Assembly: GCA_011947345.1 (NCBI GenBank) | Contig: JAAVTG010000562.1 | Coordinates: 124,001 to 188,000 of the forward strand | Length of the DNA: 64,000 nt | Reading direction: 5' to 3' | Source of the DNA: Phytophthora quininea | Lineage: Eukaryota; Oomycota; Peronosporomycetes; Peronosporales; Peronosporaceae | Shown here: positions 9,064-18,690 of the stretch, in pieces | How positions within the stretch are numbered: the stretch's first letter is position 1 | How the letters are laid out: each line of letters begins with the position of its first letter | Notes under the pieces: model-generated | The model's input: the letters and a program-made list of their open reading frames with translations, nothing else | Told to the model about the DNA's origin: nothing | The model's database searches: none | Translations under genes and position numbers: made by a program

Positions 9064-11554
9064 TCAGCACGTGCAGCGGAGCTCTTGCATTTGCTTTTGT
9101 TGTTTGACAGAAAGCTGTGCGCAGCCGTCCAACTCCTTTTGCTGCTTCGCGAATAGCACGATGGCAATCGCATCCAAGAACTCCGAGTACACCAGCTCAA
9201 CTCCCATGAAGAAAGGGTCCAGCTCCGCGTCGTCGTCTGGATTACCCTCACCAGTGAGCAACTTGCCCTTGAGTGGCGATGATGAAGTCGTGAAAGCTCG
9301 GCTTAACGCCGTCAACGCATCGCAGATCTGGAACCTCGTCGAGAAGATCGGGATATCCGATGCAGCACTGTAGCGCATCATAACAACCACCGACCGAATA
9401 GTAACAGACGGCGATTGCTTGCTGGCAGGTTCACGAGGTTCCTCTTCGCCGTAATTATCAACGTCTTCGTCTTGGCGTCTTACGGAGGGGGCTTCGCAGC
9501 TTTTGTACAGGCTGCGAAGACGGTCGTGGTATTTCGTAAAGACGTTGTGGAGGCTCTTCCCCATTAATTCTGCTCGCAACGAAGTGATCCACGACGGAGA
9601 TCTTTGAGCTAGTGCTTCTTGTCGTTCCCGCACCATCTGCTCGTACATGTCCGAGAAAATATCTGCCAAGAACGACGTGCTGTCATGACTAGCTGACAAG
9701 TCAACGACACCAGCAACCTCAGCATTCGACACCCACGAGTGAGCAACTCGGACGAGCAGTTCGACGAATTCCCGGTACAGCAGCAGTTGATCCGAAGGCA
9801 CGACTTCGAGGCGAATTGGGTCTACAGGTTTTCTTTCCACTAGTCGATCGGTCATGAAGTGCTCGCCAATGTTCATCGAAGTCGCACAGGCCAAAGCACT
9901 AGCCCGTTGGCCTCTTCGGACATCCCGTACAAAGTTATCGAGCTGGCCGCTAGTAAAATAAAATCCGCATTGACACAGAAGCCGGCGGCACTCGAAGACT
10001 TCAAGTAAATCCCCGCTGTGTCCGAGTCGACGGCTGCAGAATTTGAAGATCGACGAGAGTCGCGAATACATCCACGGTAAAGTGCTCGTAGCTCGGTGTT
10101 GATGCGAAGTGCCGCATGTTCCACTGCCTTTCGAGCCTTCTCGCACTTTACAGCGTCTGGAATTGACAGGAGGTCGTTGATGAACAGCATAATCCCCCAA
10201 CACTTGACGAAGGAGGTGGCTGAGTCGGAGATAGTGGTGGTGCTGGAGATTCAACGTTTGTTGGAGACAATGGAGGCAATGCCGTCGTGATTGGGGCAAT
10301 CGACGCTGAAGTCGTCGCTGCTGTCGCGTAGCAGCCTTCGACACTGCGGTCCTGGCGAAATAGCCCAACAAATACCCTCCCGTCCTCGTAGAAAAAGAGT
10401 CCGTAGCCGTCTTTGACGTTGTTTTTCCATTCGCCTTCGTAGCGAGCGCCATTCGCGTAGAAAAATACTCCACGACCATGACGGAGTCCTTGGTGGAACT
10501 CACCTTCGTACCAATTTTTATCTTGCGAGGGGCCAGAAGACGTACTTTTGCTACTATCTGTAGGCGCCGACGAGCTCGCACTAACAAGCCAGACATGCCT
10601 CCCAAAGCCATGCTGATAGTCATTTTCCCACTCGCCGTCGTACCTCTCGATTGGCGTGACGTCTTCAGGATTAGTTGTCTCGGTCATCCAGGCCATGACT
10701 CCTTGTCCACACTTGACATCGTCCTTCCACTCGCCTGCAAACACACTGCCGTCCTCATAGTGCATGTGGCCTCTGCCCTGACGTTTGCCAGCGACGAAAT
10801 GACCTTCGTAGCGGATATTGCGAGCAGCATCGAAGACCAATTCACCATAGCCATGCGGAAGACCATTTTGCCATTCGCCATCGTAGCGAGCATTGCTCTG
10901 AGCCACCACAACTTCTGACTGCGAACATTCGTCATTGTCACCACTGCCACTGTAGCCAACAGTTGCATCCTCCGTCGGTCGGAACGCAAAGAGTAGCGGA
11001 TTTGGTAGCTCTGGCTCTCCTTCTTCACGGCTCGCTTTGGACCCTTCCAAGACAACTCCACGGCCTCCCGTAATGAAGACACCTCGACCATGACGTTTTC
11101 CACATTTGACTTCTCCTACGTAAGAACCTCCGTTGGGCCACCAGTATGTCCCTCGACCGGTGATTTCGCTGTGTGTGAAATCTCCTTCGTACACCACTCC
11201 ACTGTTATGCCACTCGATGCGTCCAGTGCCGTGCATTCGGCCGCAAACAAAGTCACCGGTGTAGCTGAAGCCAGTCTTGAACTCGACTCGACCTTTGCCG
11301 TGGTACACGGGCACGTCGCACTCGGGGACTTGCAAGGTCTCGCCTTCATACGACCGAACCACATTGGCAAGCACACGAGGATCCAGTGGGGGCGACTCCA
11401 TCGAGGCCGAAAGGTGATCTGGAGACGACCTCTCCTTAATGGTCCGTTTCGCACTAAAAGACGGCCGGCCATACAGCACATCATTTGAGTGAATGGAGGC
11501 CCACCGCGATGAGATCATGCGGGCTTCATGATTCAGCAATGGCAAGAACTTCAT
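9064..11554 (-). CDS. MORN-repeat protein, radial spoke head 10B-like
   Basis: From the N-terminus (11554, or a better-looking internal Met at 11401) the frame runs through about ten MORN repeats such as YDGEWQNGLPHGYGELVF and YEGEWKNNVKDGYGLFF. A Pro/Ser-rich linker follows. The coding signal then changes frame near 10230 (to MLFINDLLSIPDAV...) and again near 10075, continuing to 9064 as a helical C-terminal region. MORN repeats followed by such a tail fit RSPH10B-like proteins of motile cilia, consistent with flagellated zoospores. The first change could be a small intron or an indel; the second has no room for an intron. One gene with sequence errors, or a recently broken one. Confidence 0.7.
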
Positions 11555-12008
11555 GAGCGGCAGATCCGACAGTCACTCCCTGACGCCGTAAGAAACGTAT
11601 TACGATTGATTGAGATTAATCTCCGTCAGGCCCGTTCTTGGGAGCTCCGCACGTGGGTTGTAGGGGCAAAGACGAATTGCGGTGCGTTGCTGCTGCCGAG
11701 AGTTCGGAAGTTGGATTCGTCCTCGCTCCTTGTCCGTTTTTCGGTCCCGCTTCTCGCCACCTATGCCAGCATCGGGACCTTATAGCTCAAATTCCAGCAT
11801 ATTGCATCGTTGTGAAGGTGAGTTGAGGGCCATTGCCACTCCGAATGTTTTCCAACACTGACAAAGTGAGGACACTGGAATGATAAACACTGATAAAGCG
11901 AAACACTGATCGTTTCTGGCGGCGTGGAGTGAGTGTCGATGATCAATGAGCAAGTCTTGGACGGTGCCAGTCCCGGACAGCGCCCAGAACTCCGCCACCA
12001 ATCCAGCT
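11555..12008. other. intergenic
   Basis: Probable upstream region of the MORN gene. No additional gene can be supported. Confidence 0.4.
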
Positions 12009-12190
12009 ATGCGAGGCTTCTACCTGTTGATCATTGCAGCGGTCGTGCTGTTTGCCACAGCTTGAAGAGCTTGAAGGGTAAAGTCCAAACTCTCAAGGCG
12101 GAGATTAAGCAGACGTGGAAGGATGGCAATATCATGTACACGACCAAGAAAGCAAAGACCGGGATACGATCCTCGCCAAAAGTTCGATGA
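12009..12190 (+). pseudogene. RXLR effector relic with RXLR region deleted
   Basis: The ATG at 12009 begins MRGFYLLIIAAVVLFATA and stops at once. In another frame the sequence continues SLKSLKGKVQTLKAEIKQ, the kind of coiled segment that follows dEER in the family. The RXLR-dEER block between them is missing, apparently deleted. Confidence 0.6.
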
Positions 12191-12554
12191 CGTTTACGAG
12201 TAGATCAGTCGCGCGAAGACCATGAAGTTAAAGAGAAAAATGAACACACGACCAGTTGGTATCGACGACAGCTATCGATCGATTCCTGTGAAGGCAATTA
12301 GCTCTGCGGGGATAGTGTTCTATCGATCCCGTCTCATGTGCGGCGCCAATAAAGCCTTCTTAACGAAGCAAAAAAACTAAACAGTAAAGCACAGATTTCT
12401 ATTTTCTTGGGGATGATTGGCGTCACAGCAAACCCTTGTTGTCATCCCTTTAAAAGCTTACTCCATCATGGCCCTCGCACTATTCAAAAATTAACAATGT
12501 TCTACAACCACAATACAACATTGCTGGTGCATTTCGTCACCAGATTCGAAAAGA

Positions 12555-12724
12555 TCTTTTTTTTGCTGCACTTCCTTCGAGTTGCTAGCGATGAAATCGA
12601 AGAGCGAAGAGCCCTGATTTTCAGACTGAAACCAGCTGAGACCAAGCTGAGGGCTAATTTGAAGCCAACCAAGACGAAGCACATCAAGGACTGGGACAGC
12701 AACAAGATTTTACGGTTGGATTAA
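12555..12724 (+). pseudogene. RXLR effector relic (LRVASDEIEER)
   Basis: The frame reads FLRVASDEIEERRALIF then a Lys-rich helical stretch and a stop. LRVA...EER corresponds to the second half of RXLR plus dEER in the family (SLRVAGDDDSEER). No signal peptide is left. Confidence 0.45.
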
Positions 12725-13005
12725 AATGGAGACCGCAACAACGATATTTCGCCAAGATGGACGTCAAACCTTCATTCGTCGATAGTTGGGGCGTCAGGTA
12801 GCCACTAACCAGTCGGCAATAACGGCAAAGACCAATAAGCACGCTGAATTTCCATCAGGCGACTGGTACGGCTAGTGCTGTAACGTTGAGCAGCTCGTTG
12901 GCTCTCGCACACTTTGCGAGCTACTATAGCAGCTTGAGGAAATGCTCCTTGCTTTGGGTTCTTACGTCAGAGCCATCCCACAACTTCACGCGACCTGTAC
13001 AAGAC

Positions 13006-13310
13006 CATGCTTGCGTTCTATCTCCTGACGACTGCCGTCTTCCTGCTCTTTGCTACGACGTTCGCTGAGCAAATGGTCTTTGATGATGACACCGAAGTGA
13101 GGAGGCTTCAGCATGACCAACAAGCTCGCAGAAGCCAATCTTGAAGCTAAAGTGTTTCGTGGACTCATTGTGAGAGGTTTCATCGAAGTTAATTTGCAGT
13201 TTGTTCGCCTTTTCGCTTTTGTTTTGGTATGCGAAATGGTAAACGCATCGGTACAAACGGCGATAAAGGCGTATACCATGTATTTGGTGATATGCGGTGT
13301 CACGTGGCAT
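13006..13310 (+). pseudogene. RXLR effector relic (signal peptide and module remnants)
   Basis: The ATG at 13006 gives MLAFYLLTTAVFLLFATTFA, a clear family signal peptide, then FDDDTEVRR and an early stop. A shifted frame further on retains GTNGDKGVYHVFGD, echoing the GxKxYD part of the module. It faces the next pseudogene tail to tail. Confidence 0.55.
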
Positions 13311-13781
13311 GCTTACTTCTTCTTCCCTTGAAGTGGACGCGTTTAACCCAATGCTCATACCTCTGCACCACCGGGTCGTTTGCGCTGAAGACTTCGCGGC
13401 CCTTGGCATCGGTGGTCGGCTTGACGTTCAACCTTTTGAGAACCGAGTTTTTGCTCTCACCTCTCTTGATCGAACTGACAATCTCAGAGTCAATCCGGCG
13501 TTGCTCCATGATCTTTGTATACTTCGCTTTGATGTACGATTTGGCCTTTTGGAGTTTTCCCTTCAAGCTCTCCAAGACCTTTGTATACTTCGCTTTGAGG
13601 CCTGATTTGGTCGTTTGGAGCTTTCCCTTCAAGCCCCCAAGTCCTTCAAACTGCTGAAAGCGATCCTCTCTTCGGTGTCGACGTCACCAGCAACTCGAAG
13701 CGAGCGCTGCTCGGCATCCCCGGCGAAAGCCGCGGCGAAGAATAAGACCATGACAACGGTCAGCAGGTAGAATGTGCGCAT
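13300..13781 (-). pseudogene. RXLR-dEER effector with a single-base frameshift
   Basis: The minus-strand ATG at 13781 starts MRTFYLLTVVMVLFFAAAFA, with RSLR and DTEER at family spacing. The frame stops after SSLKDLGA. One base added in the adjoining G5 run (about 13634-13638) would restore an open frame to 13300, with two near-identical helical repeats (SLKGKLQKAKS, GLKAKYTK) and the module VLKRLNVKP...EVFSANDPVVQRYEHW. An Inr/FPR element lies upstream. All other parts look intact, so this is a very recent lesion or a homopolymer sequencing error. Confidence 0.8.
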
Positions 13782-13818
13782 GATGCTGAAAAGAGATCGG
13801 TGGTCGAGGGAGCTTGCT

Positions 13819-13835
13819 GGCAGATTGAAGAGTGA
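13819..13835 (-). promoter_or_regulatory. Inr/FPR core promoter of the 13781 effector
   Basis: On the minus strand it reads TCACTCTTCAATCTGCC, an Inr/FPR-like element 38 bp before the ATG. It closely resembles the elements upstream of 46751 and of the array effectors. Confidence 0.6.
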
Positions 13836-14398
13836 CTGATCCAATCACCAAAGAATTTCTCAATCCCATCTTACAGATTCGCATAACTTGCTCCATCCAC
13901 AGCTTTTTCCAGCACATCAACCTCGATGTGCTTTCAAAAGCATCGTAAACATTTCCTTTAAATGCGGCCACAGAATGTGTAGTACATGTCCAGAGCCAGG
14001 TTCCAGAAAAACTTCTACAATACCATATTGTAGAAGTTATACTAGAATATCACCGTCGCTGCGTTGTCGTCGCGTCATGGGCACCAAGAATGCCCTTCAA
14101 ATGGTTAGCTAGCACTTGAAAATTGTATGCAGATAGAAAAGAGACTCATTGCCTTTGTTGTGTTGTCCAGATAGCAGCACTAGAAGCAAAACCCAGCTGG
14201 AAGACGAGGAGCTACACTGGCTTCTTCGTCAACACAGCGCTGCGACAGTAGCCGCCATTCGCCAAGCTGCCAGGGCCGCCCACAATAGCTCCCGACGACT
14301 GTCGTCGTTTTGCTCTTCACCACGACTTTCACAGAGCAACGATTCCTTCGAGTCGATACCGAAGGGGGGCTGCGTTGACGAGCCTAGTACTGTACAGA
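13836..14398. other. intergenic
   Basis: No gene supported. A short exact inverted repeat around tacaatattgtaga (about 14018-14034) is visible. Confidence 0.35.
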
Positions 14399-14968
14399 AA
14401 ATTGAATTGATTAACTGTTTAGCGGATTTCTCGTCTTAAGGTGATAAGCTATCTATCCGTGAGAGTTACGTTCGTGTCGTCCACATGTGGTGCATGGGTT
14501 CCGGGAGATTGTTTTCTGGCGGATCAAAGCCAAGTTGTTGCAGCACGCGGACCACAGTAGCGCGGTTGCAATGAAACTCATGTGCGTGTTGGTAGAGGAA
14601 TTGGTAGTGCATCTTGAACGAGTTCAGCAGATTGGGAATATTTGGCACTTCAGCTGTCGTTTCCTGGCAATGAATGTCGTTCCTGAGCCTCCATGTTGCG
14701 TGAAACACAATCGCTGTGTAGATCCTCCATAGAAGTATCAGTTCTTTGTGCTCACTTCTCCGGTTCCTACGGAGGTCTTGCAATCTTGGGAAGAGTAGCA
14801 ACCTGCAGCTTAGGTCGACGCAAAAGAACCTCGACCACTGGCTCCATAGTTCGCTCCACATTGGTTCTAATGACGGGCACGTGGAAAAACAATATCCTTT
14901 GTCGAGGACACCCCATGTCTTCCATCGGATGATGCATCAACTCCGGAATTTGCTGGAGAATCGTCTTC
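14399..14968 (-). mobile_element. LINE tail, subfamily B, inverted copy
   Basis: On the minus strand it encodes the C-terminus of a LINE ORF2, with MWSELWSQWSRFF, FHATWRLRNDIHCQ and HMWTTRT, and ends at the element 3' terminus (rc of AAATTGAATTGATTAAC). It is homologous to 15480-16467 on the other strand but lacks about 190 bp that include the CX..EHFFTCP zinc-finger segment. Confidence 0.8.
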
Positions 14969-15180
14969 CAAGATGGGGGCCAAGCCTTCGTACATGGGCA
15001 CAAGGTTTACGGCCCGAAGGAGTCAGGCTGGCTGCAAGATCTGTCGGTGTTAAATAATGTCAACATCAAACCATGAAGGGATCTTACAGCCCGACCAGAT
15101 GGAATAGCATCAGGGGCTGCACTGGATGCCAGCGATTACGGTGAAGTCGTCCGTAATCCGCCTAGCTGGCCTGAGCTAAT
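14969..15180. repeat. dispersed 210-bp repeat, copy 2
   Basis: Relative of 8121-8330 in the same orientation. It lies between the two inverted LINE tails and directly abuts the left one. Confidence 0.75.
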
Positions 15181-15479
15181 GTCGGGGTCTCTAACAAGGG
15201 CCGAACCCCCATTTGAAAACCTCCAGGAGTGCCCACTTTGCTCCTCCGACACAGCAGTAGTGTGGAAGCCACAAGGTCAATTTGACTGCAAACCAGTTTC
15301 TTCGGGTCCTCGACCGCAACGACAACTTCTTCCCAAGACTGGGCTCTGAGATCTCGTTTCTTCGAGAATGTGGGTGGTTTCGGAAGCTACGAGACGGCTA
15401 CTGAGCAAAATCAGCAGCTCTGGACGTGAATGTTGAAAGAAATTCGGATCGCGAAGGATCCCCACCCGTCGACTCTGCA

Positions 15480-16467
15480 AAGGTCTCGTGTCCGAGATTC
15501 ATCCAATACTTGGGACGAAAGTGCTTCCGCATGACATTTTCGTGCTCTACCATCAAATGAGCCGATTATTTCATCGCTTACTACCGCATCCGGACGAAGG
15601 AGGAATGCAGGAAGTAAGAAGTACGAATTCACCACCGATATTTGGAATCAAGGTAAGTAGCTGTCTCCCAACAGAACCAACTACGCGATTCTTCCCAAAT
15701 TTGCGATCGCAAGATTGGAAGGTGATTCTCCAGCAAGTTCCGGAGTTGATGCATCATCCGATGGAAGACCTGGGGTGTCCTCGACAAAGGATTCATGAGA
15801 CCTTGTCCAGTGTGATTTCTCTACGTGGATATCTACTGCCGGTAATTCATGATGTGATAGTACGAATGTGCTTCGAGACCTCACAGTCGGTTCACGACTA
15901 TACTTCCTCAGAGAACTACATCCTACCATCCAAAACTGCGTTCGTCCGGAATGCCAGGAGATCGAAACGGTAGAACACTTTTTCACGTGCCCGTCATTAG
16001 AACCAATGTGGAGCGAACTATGGAGCCAGTGGTCGAGGTTCTTTTGCGTCGACCTAAGCTGCAGGTTGCTGCTCTTCCCAAGATTGCAAGACCTCTGTGG
16101 GAACTGGAGAAGTGAGCACAAAGAACTGATACTTCTATGGAGGATCTACACAGCGATAGTGTTTCACGCAACATGGCGGCTCAGGAACGACATTCATTGC
16201 CAGGAAACGACAGCTGAAGTGCCAAATATTCTCAATCTGCTGAACTCGTTCAAGATGCACTACCAATTCCTTTACCAACACGCACATGAGTTTCATTGCA
16301 ACCGCGCTACTGTGGTCCGCGTCTGCAACAACTTGGCTTTGGTCCGCCAGAAAACAATCTCCCGGAACCCATGCACCACATGTGGACGACACGAACGTAA
16401 CTCTCACGGATAGATAGCTTATCACCTTAAGACGAGAAATCCGCTAAACAGTTAATCAATTCAATTT
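15480..16467 (+). mobile_element. LINE tail, subfamily B, direct copy
   Basis: A decayed ORF2 C-terminal region: LPTEPTTRFFPNLRSQDW, HPMEDLGCPRQRIHE, then RPECQEIETVEHFFTCPS (zf-RVT-type CCHC-like cluster), then FHATWRLRNDIHCQ. The 3' terminus ...GTTAATCAATTCAATTT is at 16467. Frame breaks occur near 15890 and 16320. The last bases of the element overlap the end of the acid phosphatase frame on the other strand. Confidence 0.8.
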
Positions 16468-18090
16468 CCTCCTTACACCAAATCTACTTCTTGATAATTG
16501 AAAACTCGTCGTAAGCTTTCCTGTAGCGCACTCGATGGCCGTCACCGTGAGCTTCGTGGTCGTGACGTTGAGCATGGTAATGCCGTACCGCTGGTTGTCC
16601 ATGAGCACGAGCCAGTCGGGGGACGGAGGGTTCTTAAACTGGTACAAGCCTTCAGTATTGCCGGCCATACCCGCAATCACATATACAGGCGCCTGAGGGT
16701 TCGTGTAGGTCTTGCCGTCCTTGGAAACGCCATCCATTACTGCAGTATTGTTCGCCGTCGGATAGTGACGTTCATACGCGTGTACGTGTCCTTGGTACAC
16801 TAGATCCACTTTGTACTTGATGAAGAGCTTTTCAAACGCTTTCTGGACGTTCAGTGACTCGTAGTCGTTGTTGGGCACGCCGTTGGCATTACACGAGCGA
16901 AGGGTGTAGATGGGTCGATGCATGCCCACGATGAGCCACGGGACGTTGTCGCGATTGGCGTCGGCCGCCTTCAGATCCGCTTCAAGCCATTTCAACTGGT
17001 CTCCGAAGTTCCCGTACGTGCGGTTCGTGAGGTAGGCGTTGCTGGGCGCGTTCGGGTAGTCCGTCTCAGTCGAGATGGTCGTGAAATGCACCGACGCATA
17101 CTCGAACGAGTACCACATGTTGAGCACCCCACCGCTCTCTGGAGAAGGCATCCGAAAGCGAGCATTATAGGCAGTGTAGTTGCCCAGTTGGTCTTTCTTG
17201 CTTTTGGAGAGCAGACACGTCGGAGAGTGGCACTCCGATTCGTGGTTGCCGACTAGCACCATGTACGGTAGCTGCCGCATGACGTTAGTGAGCGAGTTCA
17301 TATACTTGTTGAAGATTTCTTCGTAGAAGAAGCCGAAAATGCGCTTCACGTTCAGGTAGTCGTTGTCTGCATAGGAGACGTCGCCCAAGTGGTAGATAAA
17401 GTCAGCTTTACCCGCGAGGTTGTTGACGTACTTGTTGCAAGGCACTGAGTTGGCTTCAGTCCCCATGTCTCCGAAGACTGCAACAGTGAACGGACTTTCG
17501 TCGCCACTGGCTCGTGCTGTTGTGAACGAACTCACTCCGCTCTGCCACTTTGTCTCGGATGCACTTCCGACCTTGTAAAAGTACTCTTTGTTTGCCTTCA
17601 AGCCTTCTACTACGGCGTGGTAGCTGTACAGCTCGTAGCTGTCGTCCTTGTAGTACGATTTGGTCTCAATGACAGCGTCTTTGACAGCAACCAACTTCTT
17701 CGCACTCTTACCGATCCACACCGCAGGGTTCTTCTCCAGAGCAAACGTCGTCCACGAGATCGTCATGCCGGTTCCCGCTTCCTTCCCTGCGTACGCCAAG
17801 TGGAATTGCTGCGGCACTTTAGTCGTTTCGCTGTTGCTACTGACCCGACAAGCCTGAGACGGGGTGACATCGCCGAACTCGTATTGCAGCGAGCACGAGC
17901 CTTTCGGTGTACAGCTGAGGGAAGACCAGTCGTACACACACGTGCGATCGTCGGTGACGTTCGTTTGGGAGCTGGTGGTGTCCTCGCTGTGGAAAATGTT
18001 CTGGATAAAGTCAAAGCCAAAGCCGAAAGCTGCATGTTTGGCCGAGGCCACCGAGCAAAAAGCTGCTGCTAATGCGAGGGTCGAACGCAT
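16456..18090 (-). CDS. secreted purple acid phosphatase-like metallophosphoesterase
   Basis: It encodes 544 residues. The ATG at 18090 was chosen because it starts a signal peptide (MRSTLALAAAFCSVASA). A fibronectin-like N-terminal domain (about residues 95-195) is followed by the catalytic domain with all dinuclear-metal motifs: FGDMG (206-210), GDVSYAD (236-242), GNHE (281-284), GMHRP (389-393) and GHVHAYER (434-441). Such enzymes hydrolyse phosphate monoesters outside the cell or in acidic compartments and may scavenge phosphate from the host. Several N-glycosylation sites are present. A minus-strand TCATTCGCA-type element near 18124-18135 may be the initiator. The last three codons and stop lie in the 3' end of an adjoining LINE, so the native C-terminus has been altered slightly. 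Confidence 0.9.
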   Translation of the reverse strand: MRSTLALAAAFCSVASAKHAAFGFGFDFIQNIFHSEDTTSSQTNVTDDRTCVYDWSSLSCTPKGSCSLQYEFGDVTPSQACRVSSNSETTKVPQQFHLAYAGKEAGTGMTISWTTFALEKNPAVWIGKSAKKLVAVKDAVIETKSYYKDDSYELYSYHAVVEGLKANKEYFYKVGSASETKWQSGVSSFTTARASGDESPFTVAVFGDMGTEANSVPCNKYVNNLAGKADFIYHLGDVSYADNDYLNVKRIFGFFYEEIFNKYMNSLTNVMRQLPYMVLVGNHESECHSPTCLLSKSKKDQLGNYTAYNARFRMPSPESGGVLNMWYSFEYASVHFTTISTETDYPNAPSNAYLTNRTYGNFGDQLKWLEADLKAADANRDNVPWLIVGMHRPIYTLRSCNANGVPNNDYESLNVQKAFEKLFIKYKVDLVYQGHVHAYERHYPTANNTAVMDGVSKDGKTYTNPQAPVYVIAGMAGNTEGLYQFKNPPSPDWLVLMDNQRYGITMLNVTTTKLTVTAIECATGKLTTSFQLSRSRFGVRRKLN

Positions 18091-18401
18091 GTTCACTGAG
18101 ACGGTTGTTCGCGAACTCAGCGAGACTGCGAATGATGGGCCCAAGTTGCATTTTCCTGAGGTCTTTAGTCCCATCAAGAAGAGCAATCTCGAGGCTCGCT
18201 GTGTCCAACGTTACTGCTTATACCTACTACTGCATCTTTCGATCGTGAAGACCGAACAGCAAAACAGCAACGGAAAGCTTCGTCATGCAGAGATTGCACC
18301 GACCAGCTCGTGCTCCCAGCTGGCGACGGAGCCGGCTCTCGCGTTGCAGCAGGCAACAAAGTGGCCACGCCAGGCGAATCTCGGTGTGAGCAGAGCTCCA
18401 A

Positions 18402-18444
18402 ACCGTTCTCAATTACACAACCTGGGCCGACCACGACGTTGGGA
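18402..18444 (-). repeat. inverted copy of the GMPP fragment end
   Basis: About 43 bp here are the reverse complement of 18646-18690 with one difference, so the [13 protein letters not shown] coding segment exists in both orientations 200 bp apart. Confidence 0.8.
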
Positions 18445-18690
18445 CGAGGGAAAGCTCTTCTCGATGGTGCTGCCTGGCTGCTGGATGGACATTGGTCAAC
18501 CCAAGGACTTCCTCTCGGGCATGTGTCTGCATCTCGACTTTCTGGAGAACAGCAACAAGGAAGAGCTCTCGACGGGCCCCAAAATTCATTGGCAACGTCA
18601 TGGTGGATCCGACGGCGGTCATTGGAGAAGGCTGTCTCACCGGTCCCAACGTCGTGGTCGGCCCAGGTTGTGTAATTGAGGACGGTAAGC
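18445..18690 (+). pseudogene. mannose-1-phosphate guanylyltransferase fragment
   Basis: The plus strand reads [19 protein letters not shown]...STGP and, one base shifted near 18583, [16 protein letters not shown]...[15 protein letters not shown]. This is the junction of the nucleotidyltransferase domain and left-handed beta-helix of GDP-mannose pyrophosphorylase. It ends exactly where a GTAAGC splice-donor-like sequence begins, and an acceptor-like TTCCCTCGCAG lies at about 18783-18793, but what follows is not this enzyme. A genomic gene fragment, not functional. Confidence 0.75.
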
